64,000 bases of DNA from Athripsodes cinereus (Eukaryota > Arthropoda > Insecta > Trichoptera > Leptoceridae): NCBI GenBank assembly GCA_947579605.1, contig OX388307.1, positions 6,921,237 through 6,985,236 on the forward strand. Reading direction: 5' to 3'. How positions within the stretch are numbered: position 1 is the first letter of the stretch; the number at the start of each line of letters is the position of its first letter. A program made the translations under genes and the position numbers. This document shows positions 53,970 through 64,000 of the stretch, one piece after another. The notes below the pieces were generated by a model. The model was not told the origin of the DNA, made no database searches, and saw nothing but the letters and a program-made list of their open reading frames with translations.

Positions 53970-56900
53970 TCAATTTCTCGAATCTCCTGTATCGATTGCC
54001 ATCGGTCTGATTGGCACAACTTTTGATGACTTCAGACTTTTTAATTTTGTCGAATGAACGTCAAACTTAATATCTAAATCACATCCCACCAATGGATGAC
54101 TTGCTAAGGCATCTTCAACAATAATATTCTTTGTTGTCTTATCTTCAATAGGAATACATTTTTCATTTGGCGACATTGGAGTACCGATTCCGCTGTCACC
54201 ATTTGACTTTATTTCCTTAGTAGAGTGATCATTTTTAGACAAATTTGAAGCCAATTTCTCACTGACTTCAGCAGGATTAAATAATGAATGAGATATTGGA
54301 GAACTTATTGATTTATCGTGATAACTCACATTTGGTGATAATCGTGCATCAAGCCTTTTCAAATTGTCGTCGAAATTTTGTTTCAGTTGTTCAGCTTGTA
54401 ATTTTTCTTGTCTTATTTGTTCTTGGGTGTGTGCGAAGAATCCAGATCCTTTCGATTTAGGGCTATCCAAATTACTGAGAGACGATAAACTTGAAATAGT
54501 TGAAGCGTTACTTAATTTACTGCTTTTTAATATTTCTAAGTTCTTATTTTTACTAATAGCTTTGGGTATTTCAAAGTGTTCGGTATCTTCGTCTAAAACT
54601 TTCAAAGGATAACCTTTTAGATTATTATTTATTTTGCTTACAATTTGATTTTCTTTATTGACTTGCTCTTTCGGAATCATTAAACCAGCATTACAAGACA
54701 TGGATTTTTTCATTGACAAATATTGTCGTTTCTTTTCAAGGTTTGGATCATCTTTGAATTGTTTCTGTAAATCTTCTTTCTTCGCATCACTCATTTTAGA
54801 GAAGATATTAGAAGTACTTAAATGTGACTTCAGTAAGCCGTGTTTGTTTCTATTTTTATCGGCTATCTTTTCTTCTGGATCTGAGCTGGATTCTTCTGAC
54901 ATTCCGCTCACGTTTGGTGAGCCATTTGAGAAGTCTGTCATGACGAATTTGCTAGAGAAATTTTGTCCTAGTTTTTGACCCAGGGCTCCAAGTGTTTTTT
55001 TGTCATTTTGTTGGACTTGTTGGCACAGTTTTCTGATATCGTTTGGTAATTCACTATCCTTCTTTTTATCGTGAGTGGTTCCGATGAATCTTACAAGAGC
55101 TGCAACTGTTTGTTCCAATGATTTAATTTGTAATTCTAGTTTGTTGTTTGTTTTCTGCGTAGTCAATGTTTTTGTCATTGCCTCCTGTAAAAAAAGGAAG
55201 TTTTAATTTAGTTGCAGTTTGTGGATATGGATGAATACTGATAACCACAAAAAGATTTCCATAGTAAATATGCTATAGTCAGAAAGGCTCTAGATCAGGG
55301 GTCGGCAACCTTTTAGCTGTGGTGTGCCAAGCCACTCTACCAATATGATTCAGGGTGCCGCCTTAATTCTAAATTATATAATGGGGTTCTAGAGGAGAAG
55401 AATTTTATACCAAATTTATCTTTTAAACATATTCATTAAAAAAATAACATAAAATTCTAACACAAATTAAAAAAATTATTGCGAGCCACGTTAGATAAAT
55501 AATTATAATTAAACATTTTCTCTTATTTAAAAATCACTTCGTCTCGATATTTTCGCGATTTCCCTGATTACTTTGTAGAGTGCCATTCAGAACCCCATCG
55601 CGTGCCAAGCCTGGCACGCGTGCCATAGGTTGCCGACGCCTGCTCTAGATGTTCACTATGGTGATTAAAAAAGGAAATAAACATTTTTTATTCAGGTCAA
55701 TTTTCAAAGTTGAATAAAAATAACTCAAGAACACTGCCTTTTCAGTATCACAAACAAAGTTAACCATTCCATATAAGCCAAAGAAATGATAACCTAGGGT
55801 ACAGTACTTAAGTTAAGTATAAATGATTTTTTTTCAAAAGTCTTGACGGCATGGGCAAAGTCCCTATTAAATCTATGACTTCTTGAGCTATGTACATATA
55901 ACACTTATCTCTCTAAGTATACTATTACAGTACCTACCTCCCACTAGTGGAGTGACTCCCACATGTGACAAACATACAAGTTGCCCTCGCAATGAAAATA
56001 AGAGATTCAGCTTATCCTGGTTATTGATATAAAATTCCATCATTTGATAGTATAGGGTTTTTCAACAAGGACTTTGTTTTTTAAAACAAAATAAAACAAA
56101 AAAATTTGATGAAGATGATTAAAATTTTTATTGAATTACAAAGAGAAAAGTTTGGCAATTATGCATAAAAAATGATATCTGACAAATGTCCACCACGAGC
56201 ACGCTGACAGATGTCGATTCTTTCATCAAAGTTTTTAATCACTTTTTGGCAAAATGGCGGGACTATTTCGCTAATCACATCACGGATTTTGAGTTTTAAG
56301 GCTGCAATCGATTCGATTGGCTCCGTATAGACTCTGTCCTTAACATAGCCCCACAAAAAATAATCCAGTGGCGTTAAATCACACGATCTGGCTGGCCACT
56401 TAACAGCTGAGTTTCGTGAAATCATGCGATCGGGAAATTTGGTTTGCAATAAATTGATCGTTTCATTGGCTGTGTGACATGTGGCACCGTCCTGTTGAAA
56501 CCACATGTCAGTGATATCCACGTCATCAATAATAGGCCAAAATTGAGTTGTCAACATCTTGCGATAGCGTGATCCATTGACCGTTACCGCATTTCCAGTC
56601 TCATCTTCGAAAAAAAACGGCCCAATCACGCCTCCAGACCACATAGCGCACCATACAGTGACACGCTGAGCATGCAACGGCTTCTCAATAATTGCTCTAG
56701 GATTTTCAGAAGCCCAAATGCGGCAATTTTGCTTGTTGACGTACCCTGACAAGTGAAAATGGGCTTCGTCTGAAAAAATGATTTTTTCAGAAAAACCAGC
56801 GGGTTGTTCCTGAATGAATTGAGCGAATCTACGGCGATTTGAATGGTCGTTCGGCTTCAATTCCTGCACCAGTTGAACCTTGTAAGGCTTCAAAGCCAAA

Positions 56901-59900
56901 TCCTTACGCAAAATTCGCCATGTGGTGGTTTTGGATAACCCCAATTGTCGAGAACGTCGAGGAATTGACAAATTTGGATCTGCTTCAACACTGTGGCTCA
57001 CGGCTGCGATGTTTTCAGTTGAACGACCCGGTCGTACACGCGTTGGTGTTAACACATTTTGTATCGAGCCTGTCGACTCAAATTTAGCGACCAAATTCTT
57101 AATAGCGGTCTCAGAAGGACGATTATGTTGTCCGAAAATATCACGAATTTGACGAAATGTCACTTTAGCAGAACCACCATTTTCATAATGGATTTTAATT
57201 ATTTTAATGCGATTTTCAAGCGAAATTGAATTCATTGCAACAATTGCCAATGCATCCACTACGAATACGTCAAAAAATTAAATGTCAAAACTATCATGTT
57301 GCTGGTGTTGCCACAATTAAAAAACAAAGTTCTTGTTGAACAACCCGTTACATATTACTTACCTCGAGTTGTTCCAATATTTGTTGATTCTGCAACTGCA
57401 GTTTTTCATTTTGCTTCTCCAGTTTGGTGAGAGCCTCCATTTTGGGAGCAATGGCAGCCATTTCCTCTTGCAATACATTGTATTCCACCTTATATTCATG
57501 AAGTTGCCTGCCGAAGTCTAATGTAAATGCCTGAAAAACAAATTGTGATGTCAAAAATGTCTATGGAAGCGTGAGGAATTGTATCAATTACTTTGAAATC
57601 AACCGAACCTATACAAACAACTTATATGGCAATTTGGTCATTTTTGAAAAAAATATTCAATTCAGATCAACAACAATAATATACATACCAATTTGATAAC
57701 TTTATCCAACATGATCTTATCAATATTAGGAATTTTGTGCTTGAGGTATTCCATAATCTCTTCAAACGAGTCACAGAGCATTAAACCATCTTTGTGGATG
57801 TCCAGCAATGCTACGGCTACACGGAATATCACCTCTGATGACTCCAAGAATAGAAGATCTACAATAAAATGTTAAATCATGTCATTCTAATATATAAAAA
57901 AATTTAAACCAGCACTCGATGGATGTTCTACATTCTGTTACACGCAATGAATTTGCCTGAATGAAGGGGACCTGATACGGGACTCATAGAAGTAGAAGAA
58001 TATATACTATATACAACATTGAATATTTTCAATTTGGGAATGAGTTAAACCTGACATTTTTTTGACACGAAGAGGATAGTTCGCATATTTATTACATGTA
58101 GGTACCTAGTTGGTCTACTAAAACTACCCTATTTGTGGAAAATGTTGAGAAGATATAAATAGATAAATAATTGTAAAGATTGATTTTTCTGAAATATGAA
58201 AAAGTAATTATTTAACATACTTACCAAAGACTCTAGTAACGAATCCAAGTGGAAATTGTGATGTGAATATTGTGAGAAGCCAAGGAGCTGCATAAAGAGT
58301 CGGAGACACGTCCAGCTGATCAAACTTATCATACAACTCTGGAAGATGGTCCTTTACCAAACGGGATAACTGGTACAACTGAAAATGTATACAATATTGT
58401 ATTACTCTATTATTTTCTTCATAAATCCCGAGGAGATTCTAGTAAAGAAAAGTAGTTCTCCCACTACTTTCTGATCTCATGTAAGAAGGCGGGTAAAAGA
58501 TTTTTAACATCTTCAGTTGAGCGATGAGGCATGCCACTTATTTTAGATGTCTGAACTTCTAATGGCACAAAGAAGACAACTATTGTTGATAATTTGTAGA
58601 TTTCATTGGACAAACAACACACCTGTACTTGCAGAGCCGCCATATCAGGAAGATATTGCTTTCTAAGTCCTCTCCTGAACATCAGATGTCTTAACATCAA
58701 GAAGGCCTCGGCTTCTTCAAGCTGAAAAAATTAATTTAATTGTTAAATTATTGTTTCCTTTTAAAACATGTTGAAAATAGCTGTAGAGGATTATATGTAT
58801 CTGGAATAAATTTTCCCACTCTTTTTATTTATTTTTACAGTATCACGTAGAGGGCAGATATTTGTAAAACATCACATTTCACATATTCAATTCAACAATG
58901 AAATATACCACTTACACCGAATGTCTTATTTTTTGTGGCTCAAAGAGGATGAACTGCATGTTAATTACACACAGTTTGTCTACTGGCTACCCCATGCTGT
59001 GTTAGTACAAAGACATACAATTATGTACTTATATGTATGTATAAAAGTACAAAAACAATGCACAGTGGACAAATTTATCACAACATAATCTTTTACAATC
59101 ATTAAGTAAGAGTGTAGAAGGAAAGTCACTTTGATCCATTTTTCACAAATATTGATCTATGAATGCAGAAATGAAATTTTTAACACAACTGAAACAATTT
59201 CAATAATGGTGATGATGATAACTTGTTATTTACATTTTTTATGTTTCAAATATTATAGATACTTAAATACTTACATGTAATAGTAGCACTCCAGCGACAA
59301 AGCTAAGACCTTGACAGTAACCAACTTCAGGGTCCAGAAGGGAGTATGCTTTCAAAAGATTGAACAGTGCCAACTGTCCAGGACCCAAAGGAGATGAGAA
59401 GTAGGTGTGATTGGGAAAAGTACGACCTGGAAAAAAACATATATGATACAGAATTGTGTTTAAATTAAAGATTTATTTTAATTGAATCAAGATTTAAAAA
59501 TACAATATTATAAATAGATTATGTTGCCTAAAACCTAATAGGAGTTTCGGTTGTTCCACATATCATAGTATATGTAACTTTAGATTTATTTTAAACTTTA
59601 TTAAAGGCTGGTTTATCATCGCATATGTAATTTCTTCCAGCCCAGATAAAATAACAGTAAATTTACTATACAAAATAATAAAATAAATAAAACTATACAT
59701 AAATAGAGCATAGAATAAATAATAACAAAAAATTAATCGCTGAATCTAAAATGTCTTTATTTTTCCAAGCACCTGCATTTTATAGGACATTTGTGAACTT
59801 ACAGAAAAGAGAGAGAGAGAGAGAGAGAGCAATTCTTTGCTGGGTGCACCACGGAAAGAAATATATATCTACTACAAAGAAAATTGTATTTTTATTATTT

Positions 59901-62900
59901 GTTACCTAAATCAATAAGAATGGCATGTTGATGCGATGTCAGTTGTTTCAGAAGAACTTCATAAGGAGTTCCATAGTTGGGGAAGTTCTTTATATCTGGT
60001 GGGGGATGTCTGAGACAGTATTGCTCTGCTAGGAAGTACCATACATCACCACGCTTAGCTCTAGGAACACCTGGAAATATGCAAAATAAAATATAAGACA
60101 TTTCTTTCTTACTTGTGTTTCATAAAGAATGTATTGAGAAAATGATTACAAAAATAATATTTACGTAAGTATCAGCATGAAAAATTTGCGGTTAAAAATA
60201 TGGTTATAATTATTATTGACTTCATATGTCACCCATCCTTTTTTTTGTGGCATGGAAAGAACCAACAGTATGTTTGTTCACTGGTTACCTTACTTGTGGA
60301 ACGTGGAACAATAATGGCATATATTGATAGTTAATTAATTGATTTATTTTACTCTTCTTGTACTTCTATAACCGCACCTAAATAGTTCAACAAATTAATA
60401 TTCAATCTAAAACAAACTATCTTACCATGTTTGATAGCTTGTAAGAGCATCTGGGAATCAACTTTTGTTGAGAGTCTTGATTCCTTTGGAGCTGTGAGCA
60501 TGTCCCATACTTTGGAGTTCTCATTGGCACATCCTCCAATATCTTCATACTCCAATTTTATCCTCTTCACTGCAGACACTTCTTGTCGGGCTGAAAAAGG
60601 AAATATTGTAAAAAAGGAAACTCACGGCTGAATACATGTTTAAGCTCTTTTGTCATTTTTGATGATAATAACAAATGAAACAAAATAAATGTTCATAATT
60701 TTGAAATCAGAATTTAATCAATGGAATCAGATTGGAATTAAATATGAGAAAAATTATTTGAAAATCCCATTCAAAATGTTAAAACTGATTTCAGATACAG
60801 ATTGCAAAACATTGTTTAGAGTATAATTAATAGGTGTATATTCTCTGGATAAAATAACAACAAACAAAATAAATTCAAAATTTTCTCATTATCTCTCAAT
60901 TACCTACCTATTTGAGCAATTTTGATCTATAGCGATTCAGCAACATTTGCATTTTTAGTATAATTTTTTTTAGTGTAAATATGTGTTTTTATATTATAAA
61001 AGTGTATACAATGTGTACACTAAAAAAGTTTTATATGGAAAAACTCGTGTAAAAATAACTAAATCAAATGTGAAAATTATGTTTAGCTAATTACGTATAT
61101 TCATTAGCATTTATTGTCCCTAATATTCTACATGGATGGAATTATACTTAGTATTCTATGATAAAAATATTATATTCTATGCAAATCTCCAACAGGTGTT
61201 TGACACAAGTTTCACTGTGTGAAAATTATTTAACTTATTACCCGGGGTTGCTAGCATAAAAAAATATAGTAATATAATTCTTCGTCAAACCTTTAAGTCT
61301 GGCATTTTCTTTTTCCATCCTAATAAGCAGTATAGCCTGGTTGATTCCTTTTTTCCACAATTCTCTCAATTCTTCTTTTGTGCGTTTCCTTTGTGCTTCT
61401 TGAGATAAATTTGTAAAAGAGGAAGGTCTCCTCAGAAGGACGGTACCAGAAGATGCTTTTATGGAAAGATAAGGAATAAAATAAAATAGATAGAGATATA
61501 GGAAGATTCTAAAGACATTAATTACTAACCAGCAATTGTGTCAATCACACTTGACAGTAAACTCCAGTTAACAACACTGTTAATTTTTGTAAAAATGTTT
61601 ATTGCTATTGTACAAACTTTAAATAAATTCCGTATCAATAGCAACATGTCTTTTTATGATAACTTTGCGGTAATTAATTGATGATTATTATCAATTGACA
61701 AACACAATATGGTTACAGGTATTGACAATGTTTTTTTTTGATATTTTAGTTTATGGTTTTTATTGACATTGAAATCTTTATTTCATCCATACTTTTATTG
61801 CCTTAAGTAGCATTCACATTGCTTCACTTTGGATGATCATCCAGAGTGTCAGGGTCAAACCTGTTCATCGAAAGTGAACACGTCTGTTCACATTTGTTCA
61901 TCCTATGCTTTCACTACCATGTCTACTTTCTCACTCATGTTGTATGTAGTTTGACGTATTTTCGTATAAAAATTATTAAACAAATTCAAAAATGAAAAAT
62001 AACACTTAAAATAAATTAGTATAGCTCAGTCGACCGCATAATAATTTTGTACATGATTCTGACATTCAATACAAATTCATAGAGAATAAAACAAATAATA
62101 AGATGAAACTTGTTTATGGTCGTTTCCGTGAAAGGACCTTTCATCAAAATTATGACGAGTGGTAATCTCTTTCCTCCGTCATCGCTAGTGATCACTATTG
62201 ATGAAACGCCTGTTCATCTTGGAGGATCATCCGGAGTGATCACTGAAAGTGAACGTATGTGAACGACCCATACTTAGAAAATGCAATTTTTATCTATGGT
62301 TTTAAATCTATTCAAAGATAAAAGTTATTTCTGATTATCTCAAAACATTCTATAGTGCATATACTCAATATTTTATGTCACTTTGTTTTTATGTGTAACG
62401 TTTTGATAAACTTTTAATTACAGTTAAAATAACAGCTATTTAAGATTTATAATTAAGTCTGTTAAAAGAGTACAGAGCAGAAAAGTCATGATTTGTAGTT
62501 ACCCACAGTCAACTTCTTTCACCTTAAAACAAAATGTTGCCTAGTGTAGGGGTGTTAAGTGTGTATTTGAGTCAGCTAAACCCATTCTTTTTTTTAATTA
62601 ATTTAATCATAGCACTATTACTGGCATTTCCCACCAGTGGACTAGCTAACTGCATGTAATAAACATGCAAATCTTCATCTCCGTGCCAATACAAGTCTAG
62701 ACATTTAGAATTGATGATATACCACATCACTAAATTGACGATATTAAAATCATAAGTGTGATGGTTAACGAATACCTTCCTTTCACAGGACACTTGAAAG
62801 TTAACAAAAAAGAGCGTCAATCATTCATTGTCATTACCTGAGAAGAGCGGAATAGATTTTAAACTAAAACTATAGAGGGAAAAAGAATCCAAATTCCAAA

Positions 62901-63231
62901 AGAATCTAAGATATAATATGAAGGAACAGATACAAGAATTTGTAGCTAAAACCTACATACTAATTGGCGAGATTTTAAGCAAAGATTTTCTATTATGTCT
63001 TTTATCAAAAATTTATACCAACCTGCAGGATCATCTGTTATATCCCCCTGAAGATAATCTTCCCCAATTCCTTCTCTGGTGATTCTGTTGAAGATTGCTT
63101 GTCTCCAGGATCCAGTATTATGCTCAGAGTCGGAATTAGATCCCGCCTGATTATTTTCTGAGTTCTTATTAGTGTTGCTGTTCAGAGGAGAGCTTGACTT
63201 TGGTGATGGTGTGCTGCCCAACTTCATAAAT
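53970..63231 (-). CDS. plx: TBC1D1/TBC1D4 (AS160)-type Rab GTPase-activating protein, 3' part
   Basis: Ten minus-strand exons: 63023-63231, 61291-61455, 60426-60590, 59906-60070, 59275-59426, 58623-58721, 58225-58378, 57689-57858, 57363-57530, 53970-55184. All are GT-AG with matching phases, giving 886 residues; upstream exons (PTB domains expected) lie off the window. Exons 1-3 encode the DUF3350 region ([39 protein letters not shown]). Exons 3-8 encode the TBC domain, with the Arg finger in LIDLGRTFP, the Gln finger in [12 protein letters not shown], then [21 protein letters not shown] coiled coil follows (57363-57530). The last exon adds a ~400-residue Ser/Lys-rich, probably disordered tail. 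Known role of the family: GAP for Rabs controlling vesicle and glucose-transporter traffic downstream of Akt; Drosophila pollux is the ortholog. Both catalytic residues are present, so it should be active. Introns carry several transposons. Confidence 0.92.
55296..55642. mobile_element. hAT-type MITE in TBC1D intron (347 bp)
   Basis: Ends CAGGGGTCGGCAACC and GGTTGCCGACGCCTG; perfect 8-bp duplication CTCTAGAT at 55288-55295 and 55643-55650. Ends of the CAGGGGTCGGCAACC type are common in hAT non-autonomous families. It sits 100-500 bp upstream of the last exon's acceptor, on the intron side. Confidence 0.9.
56053..57348 (-). mobile_element. Intact mariner-type transposon in TBC1D intron
   Basis: 1,296 bp with ~31-bp inverted repeats (tagggtttttcaacaaggac / acgggttgttcaacaagaac, then tttgtttttt on each side) and TA duplications at 56051-56052 and 57349-57350. 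It carries one full transposase ORF in the same orientation as the host gene. The right end is 12 bp from the GT donor of exon 57363-57530. Confidence 0.92.
56159..57259 (-). CDS. Tc1/mariner-superfamily transposase
   Basis: 366 residues, uninterrupted; MNSISLENR at residue 9 is an equally likely start. The N-terminal part has paired helix-turn-helix regions ([13 protein letters not shown]...[12 protein letters not shown], then [15 protein letters not shown]). The catalytic core has FSDEAHF (D164), [10 protein letters not shown] (D257) and [13 protein letters not shown] (D294). All three acidic residues are present, with 36 residues between the second and third, unlike the 34 of classical mariner (DD34D). 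A Tc3-like/insect mariner annotation is expected on database search. Function: cut-and-paste transposition at TA sites. Intact ORF plus intact ends suggests a recent, perhaps active, copy. Confidence 0.92.
   Translation of the reverse strand: MDALAIVAMNSISLENRIKIIKIHYENGGSAKVTFRQIRDIFGQHNRPSETAIKNLVAKFESTGSIQNVLTPTRVRPGRSTENIAAVSHSVEADPNLSIPRRSRQLGLSKTTTWRILRKDLALKPYKVQLVQELKPNDHSNRRRFAQFIQEQPAGFSEKIIFSDEAHFHLSGYVNKQNCRIWASENPRAIIEKPLHAQRVTVWCAMWSGGVIGPFFFEDETGNAVTVNGSRYRKMLTTQFWPIIDDVDITDMWFQQDGATCHTANETINLLQTKFPDRMISRNSAVKWPARSCDLTPLDYFLWGYVKDRVYTEPIESIAALKLKIRDVISEIVPPFCQKVIKNFDERIDICQRARGGHLSDIIFYA
57859..63022. other. TBC1D introns between 57.9 and 63.0 kb: repeat content
   Basis: Copies of the dispersed ~250-bp repeat at about 58010-58145, 58423-58590, 58826-59005, 59735-59865 (with a (ga)n run at 59809-59828), 60225-60325 and 62620-62850. 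The 4-5 kb between coding exons holds no other gene that I can support. Confidence 0.55.
61807..62268. mobile_element. Inverted-repeat element in TBC1D intron
   Basis: Left end tagcattcacattgcttcac-tttggatgatcatcc pairs loosely with the reverse complement of the right end (gtcgttcacatacgttcac-tttcagtgatcac). Inner 'cctgttcatc' motifs are also inverted (61860, 62210). Ends approximate. Confidence 0.5.
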
Positions 63232-64000
63232 CTGAAAAATTTATTTAAAAAAGTGAAAAAATATACATCCCCAGTAAATAAAAGAGCTCTTTTTTTCCAG
63301 AAATAAAATATTTTTTATGGGAGAAAAACACTTGTTACAAAATTTAAATAGGTATCTTTATTTTGAATTTTATAGCGAAGATTTTCTGTACATTCAAAAA
63401 ACAAATTGGGTTAGTTGGAAGAAATTGCGACTTTGCAATAAACTCGTCTTCTGTATATTGATTGTAAATAATTTGAATGTATACCTTTTATGTTATTGTT
63501 TGTGATCAATGTACAGTGAAGTATGAATAAATAAATAAATAAATTAATTAATTAAATAATTGATGATATTCTAACACATCCTTCGTAGCATTGATCACAA
63601 AACCACTAATTACTATGTATAATTTTAAAATCAATAAAACAAAATATTTAGAACAAACAGTTGAAAACAATTTTAACAAGTGAGTGTGACACAGAGAGCG
63701 ACAGTTGAGTGCTTTGAATTTATTTTCTGTTTCAATCAGGACAAAGAACTTTAATAATCAAGAGATGACAAAGGAAGTACATATGATTATATTTTTAGTC
63801 ACAAATTAATGTGACTCAATCAGGAATTAAGCCATTCTACATATAATAAGTAAATCATCACTTTGTGAAATATAATATCCTATGTTCTCATTTTTTAAAA
63901 ACTTTGTTTTTATTTCAAAGTGACTTATGACTTATTGGCTCAGAGGTTTTTGGTCTATCATATGTAAAAATTTTTTTAGCAATATATTCTTTTGGTACAT
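63232..64000. other. TBC1D intron, upstream
   Basis: AT-rich intron sequence with (aaat)n near 63528-63550. No exon recognised before the window edge. Confidence 0.5.

Overview
The window is AT-rich, intron-bearing eukaryotic DNA crowded with transposable elements. It is almost certainly from an insect. The evidence is a TBC1D1/TBC1D4 (pollux-type) gene with small GT-AG exons, Jockey- and RTE-type LINEs, hAT-, TTAA- and mariner-type DNA elements, and an LTR element primed by an insect-type tRNA-Lys. A hemipteran is plausible from the repeats, but the order cannot be settled from sequence alone.

Layout. 1-1.9 kb: array of a ~118-bp satellite running off the left edge. 2.6-7.75 kb: a small secreted-protein gene (signal-peptide exon plus terminal exon) with a second, diverged terminal exon 3.3 kb downstream and a possible third; SINE, RTE and inverted-repeat elements lie between. 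9.7-14.3 kb: a nearly full Jockey/CR1-type LINE with both ORFs long and open, but with the RT catalytic motif changed to FADM. 14.3-15.4 kb: GC-rich island with a 105-bp tandem repeat. 16.8-34.8 kb: three paralogous genes for small secreted precursors (signal peptide, acidic CX7C segment, Pro/Arg-rich cationic tail). They sit in duplicated segments that share an upstream block. Genes 1 and 2 are separated by an old LINE that was later split by a young 6.2-kb LTR retrotransposon. That element encodes only a Gag-like protein with a membrane-type hydrophobic C-terminal segment. 37.3-39.2 kb: a two-exon, DUF4789-like Cys-rich secreted protein with a 51-bp minisatellite in its intron. 39.2-53.8 kb: mostly repeats, LINE relics and small inverted-repeat elements, plus one exon of an unidentified minus-strand gene at 43.2-43.5 kb. 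53.97-63.23 kb: ten exons of a minus-strand TBC1D1/4 Rab-GAP gene, with an intact mariner-type transposon inserted 12 bp from a splice donor and a TTAA-flanked MITE just beyond the stop codon.

The best candidate for something undescribed is the Pro/Arg-rich secreted family. Its precursor architecture (signal, acidic pro-segment, Arg/Pro-rich tail without Lys or acidic residues) resembles proline-rich antimicrobial peptide precursors, and all three copies keep a kappaB-like GGGRTNGTTCC site about 0.57 kb upstream. Function is inferred from architecture only. The Gag-plus-hydrophobic-segment LTR element and the duplicated terminal exons of the 2.6-kb gene are next in interest. All splice models rest on GT-AG signals and phase agreement; no transcript data were available.
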